Of a stretch of DNA of 64,000 nucleotides, positions 1 to 64,000 are shown piece by piece. Both the position numbers and the translations under genes were made by a program. Where the stretch lies: positions 406,359 through 470,358 of the forward strand of contig BAAHQB010000152.1 in the NCBI GenBank assembly GCA_054601695.1. The letters are read 5' to 3'. This DNA comes from Amorphochlora amoebiformis (lineage: Eukaryota > Cercozoa > Chlorarachniophyceae). The notes beneath the pieces are model-generated. The model did no database searches, was not told where the DNA came from, and was given only the letters and a program-made list of their open reading frames with translations. Each line of letters begins with the position of its first letter. Position 1 is the stretch's first letter.

Positions 1-121
1 ATACGTATATATACATATAAGTTACATTAGATCTTTTTCTCTCTATCTCACATGTCTGTTCTCCTTCCTTTTATATATATATATATACATACACATATAT
101 ATATATACATATGTATACATA

Positions 122-186
122 GGTACACATTATTATTATTATTATTATTATTATTATCATTATTACTATTATTATTATTAGTATTA

Positions 187-222
<36 letters not shown>

Positions 223-225
223 ATA
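122..225. repeat. (TTA)n trinucleotide microsatellite
   Basis: About 100 bp of TTA repeats with a few TCA, CTA and GTA interruptions, flanked by TA-rich sequence. It lies in an intron or upstream region of gene A. Confidence 0.9.
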
Positions 226-333
226 TATATATATATATACATGTATATATTTAAAATTCAAATATGCATGTTATTATTCAAGTAAATATGTATGTAAATT
301 GGTATACATATGTATGTAAATGGGTACTCTTAG

Positions 334-724
334 ATGAAGTTGAGGATGAGGATGAGGATGGTGCTAGCACACGTGCCGTTGCAGATACCAAGGCATGCCT
401 CTTACATTTTCTCTTGGAAAAACGTATTTATACTTTTGTACATCATGTATATCATATATGTAAAAATAATTAATATTTAAATACTTACAATAATAGATAT
501 GTAGGTATCATAAATATATATATACATACATATACATATATTTATGTATATGTATATATATATATACACACACACACACATATATATATTTATATATTTG
601 CATATGTATGTATATATGTATGTGATATATATATATATATTTATACACATATACACACATAATATTTTCTTGTACATACATGTTATGATATGAAGATATA
701 TATATATATATATATACATATATA

Positions 725-761
<37 letters not shown>

Positions 762-1032
762 ATATATATATTTACATATATAGGTAAGTATATCTAATCA
801 ACATATCATATATAGATACACTTATATCAATAGCATTACATTGTATGTACCACAGAACGAAGACGAGAAGAAAAAAAGGCGTCCTGGACGCAGGAAGAAA
901 AGAATAACTCGCGAGAGCATAAGGGCCAAGGTTAAGAAAGGACTCAAAGGGAGGGCGGGTGGACGGACGAGAAATGTACAGAAGAATAGAAAGAAGCAGG
1001 CCCTCAAGGAGAGGATAAAAGAATGGACGTAG
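334..1032 (+). CDS. Gene A: 3' end of a gene for a basic, Lys/Arg-rich protein (partial)
   Basis: Two exons are visible, 334-392 and 856-1032, joined in phase and ending in TAG. The first encodes a short acidic stretch ([11 protein letters not shown]) after a TAG acceptor. The second encodes 58 residues dominated by Lys and Arg (begins [15 protein letters not shown], ends KERIKEWT). An acidic patch followed by a basic tail is common in nucleolar and ribosome-biogenesis proteins, but I do not recognise the family. The intron donor after 392 is GC, not GT (AAG followed by GCATGC). Upstream exons lie outside the window. An AATAAA hexamer at 1130-1135 could be the poly(A) signal. The gene converges on gene B, whose stop is 300 bp away. 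Confidence 0.6.
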
Positions 1033-1331
1033 TTATGGCCTCCAAATTTGAATCCATGACAAGTGCAAGAGCTTATATTCATGCATAATGAGAGATGTAT
1101 GCATAGTTTCGATCATGTACCAGCCCAGTAATAAATGATCATAGCAAGATAGTGTCTCCATATATCTCCTACTAGATGGTATTGTTAATTACACTACTGG
1201 TATAACAACGTTAACTAAGTCAATGAACTAGATGAAGCAGAAAGGTTCGAGTAGAGTTTGAGTTGTATGATAACGGAAAACTGAAGTACATCATAGTCTA
1301 GTAGTGGCTAACACCAGCAACAGCCGGATTA
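1033..1331. other. Convergent intergenic region between genes A and B
   Basis: About 300 bp of unique, TA-array-free sequence between the stop codons of two convergent genes. It holds a candidate poly(A) signal AATAAA at 1130-1135 for gene A. No open frame or RNA gene is apparent. Confidence 0.5.
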
Positions 1332-1663
1332 TTACTTCGAAACAGCCAAAAAACTGTACTCTGTGTTACTTTGGTCACCGTCCCATCGGCTGAAGCTCAA
1401 CCCATGATCCGGACGCACGGTTTTTTGCACTGACGGCTTCTGGAGATCGTCCCCGCCGGTCGACTTCCTCTGTGCCGAGCCCATCTTTACCTGTTTTCCA
1501 GGAGAACGCACATCCCCTATCATATCGTGTGGGGAATCGATGGGGGCGCTTCGGCGCATTTCATAACCTTTTTTTCCTGTGGTGTTTATTTCCTTGTATG
1601 TATAATATATACATATATGTATTCTGTATTATTTGTGTATGGTATACGTACTTATATATGCAT

Positions 1664-1715
<52 letters not shown>

Positions 1716-1841
1716 AGTATATATAGAATACAAATATGCATGCAATATGTAAACCTCTTTGTATGAATGTACATGTACATATATATATATATATATATTG
1801 TGTATGTACTTATATACATATACAAACATTAAATATATATA

Positions 1842-1891
<50 letters not shown>

Positions 1892-1900
1892 TATATATAT

Positions 1901-1942
<42 letters not shown>

Positions 1943-2056
1943 AATGTAAGCAATCAAAAATATGTTATATACATACATATATAATACACGTAGCGCATAT
2001 ATATATATATATACTCTCCCTATATATATACATATATATATATATACTCTCTCTGT

Positions 2057-2090
<34 letters not shown>

Positions 2091-2936
2091 TTATGTATAT
2101 ATATACGTGTGTGTATATATATATTTAGGTATGTTTATGTGTCTGTGCAAGGATATTACAAATAAACTTATATTGTGCTAAAACACACATTTATCAAACA
2201 CAAATTTGTTTAGAAAAAGCATTTGCACATACAATGATAAGACACCACACGGATATAAATACAAGCACCTCTCAAAAACCCACCTTCCGTCCCTTTCGTC
2301 TTCTTCACTCTCAAATCCCGATAGCTCGGCCCCTTGTAGCTAGGCTGATCGTCGTAGATATCCCAGTACGCTCCCCCACCGCCTCCGTGGCCTGATGAGG
2401 ATTTCACCTTCGCCTTGGTGCTAGTGTGGGCTTGAGGGGGGTCGGCATAGATATCCCAGAATGCGTCCCCTGAGTTGCTTGAAACCCCATGACTTTCCTC
2501 TGAAACCATAGACAGTTAGACGCTTTTTGTCAAGTTATGTATGTGTACAAGTGTGCTTGTATGGTTTTCTAAATATATATAAATTACATGTAGATATAAT
2601 GTATAATATATATACATATATATATATGTATATATAAACACATACATATGTGTGTGTATATATAAATATATGTGTGTGTGTATGCATAATTGTGTGTGTA
2701 TGCATTCACCATGTATTTGTGTATTTTGTATATATTGCATATATATATAGAATATTATATATTACATACATATATTATATATATATATACATATATATAC
2801 ATAATTTTGAATATATTTATGTACATACTGATGCTTTGTGGTACATAATATATATATATATATATATATATATCATGTATATGACGTATATATATATATA
2901 TTATATGACATGTATATATATATATACATACATATA

Positions 2937-3004
<68 letters not shown>

Positions 3005-3070
3005 TCATTTCATACATCATTATTATCATTATTATTATTATACATATAATATGTGTATATATATGTATAT

Positions 3071-3106
<36 letters not shown>

Positions 3107-3831
3107 ACTATGTACTATCATACATATTATATACATGAAAAAAATTTGTACGTGTATGTATGTGTGTATGTATATGTACATGAGAATATATATATTTATA
3201 TTTATATATACATATACACACACACATATATATATATATATGAATATAATATTTAATTAAAAATATATACATACAAATATTTATGGGAATATTATTTGAC
3301 CTATAAATGATTATATTATATATATATATATGTATGTGTATATGTATATGTATATATGTATGTATTCATACATATTTTTATATTACATATACATACCTTT
3401 ATATGTATGTCTTATGTAAACGCGCTTACAGACTCACACAGTTATTGAACATTTGACCAAACCCTAAACACCGTCCCAAGCCCTAACAACCTTCGGAGTA
3501 AATCACTTTCTGCTTTCCAAAGTACGACGCCTGTGCCCCATAGTACCTACAACAATATCCGACAAATCAATAGATGGAACCCCACCAGTATAAACGTATT
3601 TTATTGATAAAGAATTACTTATCAGCTGGATCAGTGGCTCCGTGACGCGGAATGCTGTCCGCACGCGTCCGCCGGGATCGGCCTTTGGATCTAAAAGAGT
3701 AATTTTTCGAACAGGGATCACCAAAATTGCACGTAAAAAAGGCAGCTTGCTCACCTTTGTGAGGTCCTTCCTCTCGTCCGCTCAATATCCGCGCCAGAAG
3801 GCTTATCGAAGTACATCTGAGACGAAAGCAT
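1332..3831 (-). CDS. Gene B: complete five-exon gene, unknown 221-residue protein with a duplicated WDIY motif
   Basis: Exons in transcription order are 3831-3755, 3690-3619, 3546-3491, 2499-2284 and 1576-1332. All junctions are GT-AG, every phase matches, and the total is 666 nt, giving 221 residues and a TAA stop. The start ATG lies in GCCGCCATGC, a strong Kozak-like context. The protein is hydrophilic with no signal peptide or membrane segment. It has an Arg/Ser-rich N-terminal third, then Tyr/Gly-rich sequence, then two copies of an (A)-F/Y-WDIY-x-D-x-P motif ([11 protein letters not shown] and [11 protein letters not shown]) separated by a Gly-rich linker, and a Ser/Lys/Asp-rich tail. 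I do not recognise the family; the composition suggests a nuclear or RNA-associated protein, which is inference only. Intron 3 is mostly TA repeat. Confidence 0.75.
2931..3000. repeat. (TA)n array in gene B intron 3
   Basis: A nearly pure TA run in a roughly 1 kb TA-dominated intron (2500-3490) of gene B. It is followed by a short (ATT)n run at about 3018-3042. Confidence 0.9.
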
Positions 3832-3928
3832 GGCGGCCACAGACGTGAGGTATGGTCGCCGCTCCGCGTTGGATTCCGGGCCGACTTTTATTTACTTTAG
3901 CAACTGTTAGGGATATTGAAGAATCAAT

Positions 3929-3988
<60 letters not shown>

Positions 3989-4016
3989 CACAAAACAAGC
4001 TGGGCGCCGAACCGGT
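3832..4016. promoter_or_regulatory. Probable bidirectional promoter between genes B and C
   Basis: The start codons of gene B (minus) and gene C (plus) are only 185 bp apart and point away from each other. The interval contains a TA array at about 3935-3988 that could melt easily. No defined promoter motif can be assigned. Confidence 0.45.
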
Positions 4017-32897
<28,881 letters not shown>

Positions 32898-32898
32898 G

Positions 32899-32936
<38 letters not shown>

Positions 32937-33002
32937 ATATATTATACGTATACATGTTTAAATATATTTGTATCTATATTGTGAAACAAGACTATATACA
33001 TA

Positions 33003-33042
<40 letters not shown>

Positions 33043-33095
33043 GTTATTATACATATATGTATACTTGCATATACATATATATATATATATATATA

Positions 33096-33340
33096 TTGTT
33101 AAAGCGACAATATAAATAGCATGAAGGAACGCAGTTCGAAGAGTAGATATTGATAGCGTGTTGAAACATCGTCGCACGTATACTATAGATAGCTGGAGAT
33201 CGCTGGAGATTCCGGAGATTCTTGGAGATCGTCATATCCGGCAGTATTCGGTAGTATCGGGTGGCACCCGATAGTACTTGGTAGTAATGGGGCTTCGAGG
33301 AGGCGTGGCCAAGCGTGATATCACGCCAAGTCACAGTCAA
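33096..33340. repeat. Candidate dispersed repeat, copy 2
   Basis: Diverged relative of 32083-32330, about 1 kb away in the same orientation, again directly after a TA array. It contains GCTGGAGATCGCTGGAGAT and several GGTAGTA/GATAGTA units and ends GTGATATCACGCC. Confidence 0.6.
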
Positions 33341-33693
33341 CCCACAGCACACAAGAGCACTCTCTTATAACACAGTTGATTTGTAGTACCCATGTAGGTA
33401 CCCATGCAATTGCAGTACCCATGCATGCCAACTTGACCTTCCAGCATTCATAATCCAAGCGGGCTTCGACCAATTTGGACTATCGTTCTACTAACATTAC
33501 ATATATATATATATATACATACATATATATGATTAGATATATGTATATATAGATGTATACACATATATGTACGTATATACATATGAACATAATAGATTAT
33601 TATAACATCTGTGCACATATTATTTTATACATAACATGAACATATATCAATAACATAATTTCATAATATATACACATACACACACACGGCACA

Positions 33694-33709
33694 CACCCAA
33701 GACAATGGT
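33694..33709 (+). pseudogene. Duplicate of the start-codon region of gene D
   Basis: ATGGTAACGGCCGAAG at 33694-33709 repeats ATGATAACGGCCGAAG at 33748-33763 with one mismatch. The upstream ATG opens a different frame that runs through the real start and stops within exon 1, so if transcribed it would be an overlapping upstream frame. Confidence 0.7.
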
Positions 33710-33744
33710 AACGGCCGAAGTATACACATACACTTATGACTCAG

Positions 33745-34413
33745 ACCATGATAACGGCCGAAGGCTTCGAGATTCAGTGGGACGACGATGAAAATACCGA
33801 GTTCAATACTCTAACTATCTCCGAAACTCCGGGCTCAAATCAGGTAATTTGGACTAAAACTATAAGCGGAAGACCTTAGAGAAGAGAGAAGGAGAGAAGA
33901 GAGAGAGGGAGAGAAAAGAGAAGAGAGAGAGGGAGAGAAAAGAGAAGAGAGAGAGGGAGAGAAAAGAGAAGAGAGGAGAGAAAAAAAGAATTCAGAGATA
34001 TACCAGAGAGGAGAGAGAGAAATAGAGAAAAGAGATGGATAGAGAGAGAGAAAAAAGAAAAGAGAGGGATAGAGGAGAGAGAAAAAAGAAAAGAGAGAGA
34101 GGGAAGAGAAGAGAGATAAAAAAAAGATAAAGAGATCGAGAGATTAGAGGGAATGGAGAACGAGATGAGAGAGATTACCTGACCCTAATTGAAACTTGCG
34201 TCCAAATCCAGATAATTTCACCTGAAAATCAGCGGGAGTTCGGCCGGATTAAGCAGAACTTAGGGGCAAGTCAGGATCACATTTATATATATATATATAT
34301 ATATGAATATATGTATATGTATACTAGTATACATATTATTATTCTAGACACGGGTCTTTTTGAGGATGTTTTTGTAAATATACATAAATATATATACACA
34401 CCATATATATGTT

Positions 34414-34445
<32 letters not shown>

Positions 34446-34541
34446 TAGTATATATGTATGTACATCTATATACGTACATATCTATATAAAGATACAATAA
34501 TTATATATATACATATATGTATATACGTCAAAGAAATATGT

Positions 34542-34580
<39 letters not shown>

Positions 34581-34743
34581 ATATATATATATATATATAC
34601 ATATGGATATATACATATATATTACTTTTAAAATTAATACATAATATATGTTTGTGTAGCATGTATACATACAATATACCTTGACCTTATACAGGTGATC
34701 GAAAGCAAAAAGGCACTGATATTGAGGTATATATTTATAATGC

Positions 34744-34779
<36 letters not shown>

Positions 34780-35081
34780 CATACATACATATATAAATAA
34801 TTTATACACCCACATATGTATAGATATATATATATACGTATAAAAGAAAACATTTATAATACATGTATATGTATATATGTGTAATGTAGGATTATGTGCT
34901 TACATATATACTCTCCACATTTATATTTGTAGTACATATTACACACATATATATATATATATATATATATGCATATACATATATGTATATATTATACATA
35001 CATACTTATATATGTATATATGTAGGTATTGGATGACTCAGAAGATGACAATGGGCTAGAAGAGGAGGTGTATTATGGTTT

Positions 35082-35121
<40 letters not shown>

Positions 35122-35389
35122 GTACGTATATATTTATACATACATATATATATATATATTTGCAAGGAGATATATAATATATATGTGTGTTTATATATAT
35201 ATATATTATATAATATAATATATACATACATATACATATATATATGTATGTATATATATTAGGTAACAGTCGAGCAGCACTATGAGCGCCTCCGAGAGCT
35301 TAAGGTACGTCATAAATTCTATGTATGTATAGTATTTTATTTTTAACATATATACATATTAAATATATGTATATAAATGCATTTTATAG

Positions 35390-35437
<48 letters not shown>

Positions 35438-35569
35438 CATACATTTACATCTATATATATATATATATATATAATGTACAATATATTTTACATATTTTAC
35501 CTTAATATATATGTATACGAAATATATATATATATATATGTGTATATATATATATACATATATACATAT

Positions 35570-35614
<45 letters not shown>

Positions 35615-35905
35615 CCAACCAGGCCGCAGCAAATCGAGCTGATTCCAAGACTTTACCCCAAACTGAGAAAAACGGGTTAAAGCCTACCAATTCCCACTCA
35701 GAGGGGGCCTGGGAAGCAGCCCTCTTACGTCTCATGGCCACGACGACTGGGTGTGTAGTAATATGCGAGTAGATATATATACACATATATATATATATAT
35801 ATATGTATATATTTATATATGTATTTCTATGTATATATATATATATATATATGAAATAGGTATATATATATATATACATGTATATATATATATATATATG
35901 TATAT

Positions 35906-35939
<34 letters not shown>

Positions 35940-35992
35940 GATATGCAGGTATGTACGCACATATGATATATTATATATATATATAAATATAC

Positions 35993-36035
<43 letters not shown>

Positions 36036-36641
36036 CTGTGTGTGTGTATGCTTGTCTAGAAATAGAATATGGGAGTTTAAAATTATAATCTGTTTTATCT
36101 GTATGTGCAGACATATACTAAATATATATATATATATATATGTGTATGTATATATATATGTATATATATATAAATATAGAGTTGGATGCAGCGTGGGAGC
36201 CTTCATGAATGGCCTATATGTTATGTTGTATATATATATATATATATATATATATACTATATATATACACATATATAACTATCAGAGTTCTTGGGTTCAC
36301 CTCCTCTACCATATATATTATTTTAGATCTTAGATATTATATACTATATATTATATTACATATTATATATTACATACTATATACTATGTATTAGATATTA
36401 CATATTGTGTATTATGTATCATTATACACACATATATGTATACATTATATATATATATATATATATATATATTAGTATATATGTATATATATATATAATA
36501 TAATATAAGCAGAGGATCATCCCCAACGGTTGGGGGAAGTTCGGGAGTCCATTTGGTCGATCCGACCATAACCTCTACTGAGGCTGGACTAGGACCAAGT
36601 ATAACATTAAAAAAGAAAATACAAATATTTATACATGTACG

Positions 36642-36683
<42 letters not shown>

Positions 36684-36780
36684 ATATGTATACTATCATA
36701 TGAATAGATATATATATGTACATACAAATATGTATACATTGATAAATACACACTCTGTACATAAATATATATGTATGTAC

Positions 36781-36824
<44 letters not shown>

Positions 36825-37171
36825 ATATGTATACAGATGTATATGAATATATATATATATATATATATGAATATATATATATATATAATATATATATATA
36901 TATCTGTATACAAATATATATATATATATATATATATAGGTGTTAGTGAGGAGGACGGAAAGGGTTTATGGATCGTTGAGGGGGATGTCGGGGTAAATAT
37001 ATATATCATACATATACATATACATATATATATAAATACATACATATATATATATATATATACATATATGCTTCCTTTATACATATGTCCATATAAATTA
37101 TACACATATATTATATATATATATATATATATGTGTATAAATATTCGATTCATATATAATTCTGTTTGTAA

Positions 37172-37202
<31 letters not shown>

Positions 37203-37262
37203 ATGTATTTATGTTATATTCGTTAAATATATCATTAGGTTTGGAATATATATATGTATATA

Positions 37263-37340
<78 letters not shown>

Positions 37341-37449
37341 TATTCGATACATGTATAGTTTTGTTTGCAGCCATATAAAAAATATTGGTGTGTTCAAATA
37401 TGTTTGTATATATGTACATATATGTATATATATGTATATATATATACAT

Positions 37450-37492
<43 letters not shown>

Positions 37493-37630
37493 CTAAGTAC
37501 AATATAGATAAATTTAAGAGATAAGTTATATACAAATATATGTATATGTATACACAAATATACACCTACACTCAGAAGAATATTGTAGATTCATTTTATA
37601 CATGTGCATATATACATATTTATATTATAT

Positions 37631-37661
<31 letters not shown>

Positions 37662-38221
37662 CACTTATTTCTATAAATATAAAAATATAAAATATGTACA
37701 TGCATTGTTACACACAATTTAAAAATATAAATATATACATGCATTATTACACACATAATAATATTAGTATGTATTTTTAGGATGATTTGGATGAAGAGTG
37801 GGGGAAGTTGGAAGGAGATGGGGTAGGGGAAGGAGGGGAGGTTCCTGGGGGGGTTTCTGGAGGAGTTTCTGGGGGGTATAGTGAGAGAAATGGATTTATG
37901 CCGGCTGAAAACGGTGATTTGGGTGTAGTCAGGTAGCTAATATTATATATATATATATATGTGTGTGTATATATACGTATTTGTATGTATATATGTATAC
38001 ATACCTGTATGTATGTGTATGTACTACTACATATGCAAATGTACGCGTATTTTCATGTGTACGGATGTATGTATGGATGGATTTGCTTGTGTGATAATAT
38101 GTAAATGTGATTATATATATATATCAATATATATATATATATATGTATAAATATAGCATATGTATACATGTGCAGTAATATGTTTTATAAAAAATATATA
38201 TGTATATATATATATATTCAC

Positions 38222-38275
<54 letters not shown>

Positions 38276-38281
38276 CGTGTG

Positions 38282-38327
<46 letters not shown>

Positions 38328-38513
38328 TGTAGATATGTATCTGTATTGGAATATATATATATATATGTGTATATATGTATATGTATAAATTATACATATA
38401 TATATATATATATATGCTGTTTAACGCAGCGGTATGTTATACCATGGTGGTCATATAATATATATATATATATATATATATAGTTACATATATATATGTA
38501 TGTAAATAGTTTA

Positions 38514-38557
<44 letters not shown>

Positions 38558-38918
38558 ACATACATATGTGCATACATACATTCACACAAAACAACACACA
38601 CAAGCACACACCCCACTAAACATAAATTCAAAAAAACATACGAACACATCTGAAACACTTGTACACACATATTTCAGTCATCACGGACCGAATCACGCCA
38701 ACAGGCAAGTGCAGAACGGTCGCGGGGGGTCGCGGAGGGATGGGGCGCGGGGGCGCAGGGGATGGGGACGCGGGGGACGGGGGCGAAGGGGACGGGGTCG
38801 CAGGGGACGAGGACGAGGACATAGAGGACGATGGCGAGGGCGCGGGCGTGGGCGTAGGCGTGGGCGAGGACGCGGTAGAGGACGCGGGCGAGGACGCGGG
38901 GGAGGTGCAATCTTTTAA
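33745..38918 (+). CDS. Gene D: acidic protein with a C-terminal RG-rich (GAR-like) tail
   Basis: Exons: 33745-33843 (ATG at 33748 in ACCATGA), 34212-34269, one or two uncertain exons (34348-34353 or 34348-34373, then 34695-34726), 35026-35067, 35263-35304, 35623-35750, 36513-36598, 36940-36992, 37781-37932 and 38678-38918 (TAA). From 35026 on every phase matches. The N-terminus is acidic ([13 protein letters not shown]), followed by charged segments ([25 protein letters not shown]), a Gly/Ser part, and finally about 60 residues of almost pure Arg-Gly ending GGGAIF. RG tails typically bind RNA and are arginine-methylated. Family not recognised. It could be a separate gene or the C-terminal extension of the helicase. 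Confidence 0.65.
33870..34180. repeat. Purine-rich GAGAGAAAAGAGAA block
   Basis: About 300 bp almost free of pyrimidines on the plus strand in gene D intron 1, between donor 33844 and acceptor 34211. Periodic units of about 27 bp (AGAGAGAGGGAGAGAAAAGA) recur three times near 33900-33980. Confidence 0.85.
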
Positions 38919-38949
38919 ACCAACACTTAACCCTAATAAACAAATTTAC

Positions 38950-38980
<31 letters not shown>

Positions 38981-39578
38981 AGCTCTTATTGTACATGATA
39001 TACTTCGTAAAACAGTTTTGTACAATGTAATATTGCATTATGTCATCATGCGAAAATGCATATACGTGTTTATATATGTAGACACATAAATATATTTATA
39101 TATATAATATATATATATATATATATCTCAGATAATAATATGAAGATATCATATGATATATGGGCAAAATCTAGAAAATATGTAAATGCAGGAACTACGA
39201 CGGGGATCTAGAATTTTGAACGCCAGTTAAGCGTCATCAATGATGTCGATCTAACGAATTACATTGTCATATTCAATACTAGAACTTGGTAATACATATA
39301 GAACTTGGTAATATTAGTAATATATAGTATGGTCTAGATGGTACGTCCTCAAACACTGTGGTATAAAGCTACAGCCTCAGCCTGCATAATCATTTGTAGC
39401 ATCTAGGCATGGCTAATCATTAACTAGATTAACTCAGCAGCTATAGTGTGCTGGTCCAGTTGGTTAGTGACAGTCACTAGGGCGCTTATAGAATATCGAG
39501 TAGTCATTATCTATTCATCAATCCTTCGTACTACCGCTGATATAGTATCACTCAGGTAATTCAAAGCGACGACATTAA
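38919..39578. other. Convergent intergenic region between genes D and E
   Basis: The gene D stop and gene E stop face each other over 660 bp. The interval holds two short TA runs (about 38949-38976 and 39097-39126) and about 380 bp of unique sequence with a direct repeat AGAACTTGGTAATA at about 39281 and 39300. No open frame. A weak tRNA A-box-like string occurs at about 39451 without a convincing clover-leaf. Confidence 0.55.
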
Positions 39579-41142
<1,564 letters not shown>

Positions 41143-41339
41143 TCACCAAGTGCCGTCTTGCTGACTGTGTCTGCCGTGGTGAGTGTGATAACTCTGCGTG
41201 ACATTGAGTATGTGACATGTCTGTGTGACTAGTTGTGACGTATCTGCATGACTTAAGGATTCAGAGCCTTGTCACCTAGGGTGACATTATCGAAAGTGGA
41301 GTCCCGCGGACAAAAAGAGGCGAATCTAGCCCGCTAGCC
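41143..41339. promoter_or_regulatory. Probable bidirectional promoter between SPCS2 and gene F
   Basis: A 197-bp, TA-array-free gap between divergent start codons. It contains several TGTGTGAC/TGACATG-like units (GTGACATGTCTGTGTGACTA around 41212-41231). Transcription start sites cannot be fixed from sequence. Confidence 0.5.
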
Positions 41340-49875
<8,536 letters not shown>

Positions 49876-50130
49876 GGGGAAAAGTACGTGTGAGTTGTAT
49901 ATACGTCTTGAATATACTAAAACATATATATTTATCTTCATATGTGTATGTGCATATATACACACAGATATATATATATATATATATATAAACATATATA
50001 TATGTGTATATATATGTATATACATATATACATATATATATATATATACATATATACATAGTATATCTATGTACATATATATTTCATACATACATGCATA
50101 TATAACATACAATCAAAAGAGAGGTGAATG

Positions 50131-50184
<54 letters not shown>

Positions 50185-50565
50185 ATTATATAATTTATAT
50201 ATTTCTACCGCTAAATAAGAACGAGTCCTACCTCAACTCTAACCCTAACCTTAACTCTAACCCTAACTGAGTAAATGGTCCTAGGACTAAGACATGCTGA
50301 ATAATCTGATTCTAACCCTAACTCTAACCCCAACCCTAACCCTAACCCTAACCGTAACTATAACCCTACATCTAACTCTAACTTTAACCCTAACCGTAAC
50401 CCTAATCCTATAACCCTAACTCTAACCCTATAACTCTAACCTAGAACTCTAACCCTAACTCTAACCCTAACCCTAACCCTAACCCTAGCTCGAACCCTAC
50501 CCCAAGTCAACCCCAACCCTAAGCCTAGTGCTGACCGTAACCCTAACCCTAACCCTAACTACAAG
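49876..50565. other. Interval between gene F and the first recognised exon of gene G
   Basis: TA-rich to about 50190, then the telomere-like array. Because exon 50566 begins after an acceptor in phase 1, the start codon and 5' exon(s) of gene G must lie here or be missed. The only visible ATG near the array (50294) opens a short repeat-derived frame and is not convincing. Confidence 0.5.
50228..50562. repeat. Largest telomere-like (CCCTAA)n array, about 330 bp
   Basis: CCCTAA, CTCTAA and related units with blocks of perfect repeats (50332-50352, 50464-50490, 50538-50558). It ends a few bases before the ACAAG acceptor of gene G (50565). Confidence 0.9.
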
Positions 50566-63794
<13,229 letters not shown>

Positions 63795-64000
63795 GTTACC
63801 CCTACCCCCCCCCCCCCCCCTTCCTCTCGGGAATATTATTCCTCAGAAAAAAGGGGGAGTGCTACCTAAGAGTAATATATACACTAGCATGTATTTAGAA
63901 CTATTTGAGTTTATATATGTATATATATATATATAGATATATTTTGTATATACATATATAAATGTATGAATAAATGGATGTGTTGATTTATATATGAAGA

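Larger units (their letters stand above)
32898..33744. other. Interval between helicase exon 51 and the next exon
   Basis: Contains TA arrays (32900-32930 and 33005-33095), copy 2 of the dispersed repeat (33096-33340), a triple GTACCCATG repeat at about 33387-33428, and a duplicate of the following exon's start at 33694. It is either the last intron of an extended helicase gene or intergenic DNA; helicase exon 51 ends in phase 0 and 33745 begins in phase 0, so sequence alone does not decide. Confidence 0.6.

Noticed and set aside
36180-36220. Possible gene D exon (ELDAAWEPS frame)
   Set aside because: No donor in phase; the exons at 35623-35750 and 36513-36598 join perfectly without it.
39440-39520. 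tRNA or tRNA-derived SINE (string resembling an A box, TGGTCCAGTTGG)
   Set aside because: No matching B box at proper strength and no clover-leaf can be drawn; left as a weak note only.

Overview
This is nuclear DNA of a eukaryote, most likely a protist or alga. Genes are cut into very short exons (typically 25-140 nt) with GT-AG introns, and the standard stop codons TAA and TAG are used. Nearly every intron is filled with long (TA)n or (ATAT)n arrays. Degenerate TTAGGG/CCCTAA telomere-like arrays and CT- or GA-rich simple repeats are scattered among them. No prokaryotic, organellar or viral genes are visible. I cannot name the species; a TTAGGG-type repeat is compatible with several protist, algal and fungal lineages. 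Most long open frames (poly Ile-Tyr, Ser-Leu, Pro-Asn) are read-through of simple repeats and are not genes.

I rebuilt seven transcription units by joining exons whose splice sites and reading phases agree. (A) 334-1032 (+): last two exons of a very basic protein. (B) 3831-1332 (-): complete five-exon gene for a 221-residue protein I do not recognise. (C) 4017-32897 (+): a 51-exon RG-R3H-DEAH/RHA RNA helicase resembling DHX36, with all core motifs in order; the joined exons give 3012 nt (1004 codons), but no stop was found. (D) 33745-38918 (+): acidic protein ending in a long RG-rich tail; it may be a separate gene or a C-terminal extension of C. (E) 41142-39579 (-): complete signal peptidase complex subunit 2. 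(F) 41340-49875 (+): three CCCH zinc fingers, an RRM and a Tyr-Asp-Glu-Gly repeat tail. (G) 50566-63794 (+): SAC3/GANP-family mRNA-export scaffold, open at both ends here.

B and C are divergent over 185 bp, and E and F over 197 bp; both gaps look like shared promoters. A and B are convergent, as are D and E. Four of the seven products (C, D, F, G) are recognisable or likely RNA-metabolism factors; this may be chance.

The most unusual signal is in the introns. At seven places a partial, decayed copy of a splice acceptor plus the start of an exon lies 40-430 bp upstream of the genuine exon (15.46/15.66, 30.38, 33.69, 46.94/47.08/47.17, 54.71, 58.00 and 59.12 kb). Telomere-like arrays sit directly against splice sites at ten or so introns. 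Four introns use GC donors, and one well-supported helicase exon is followed by AT instead of GT.
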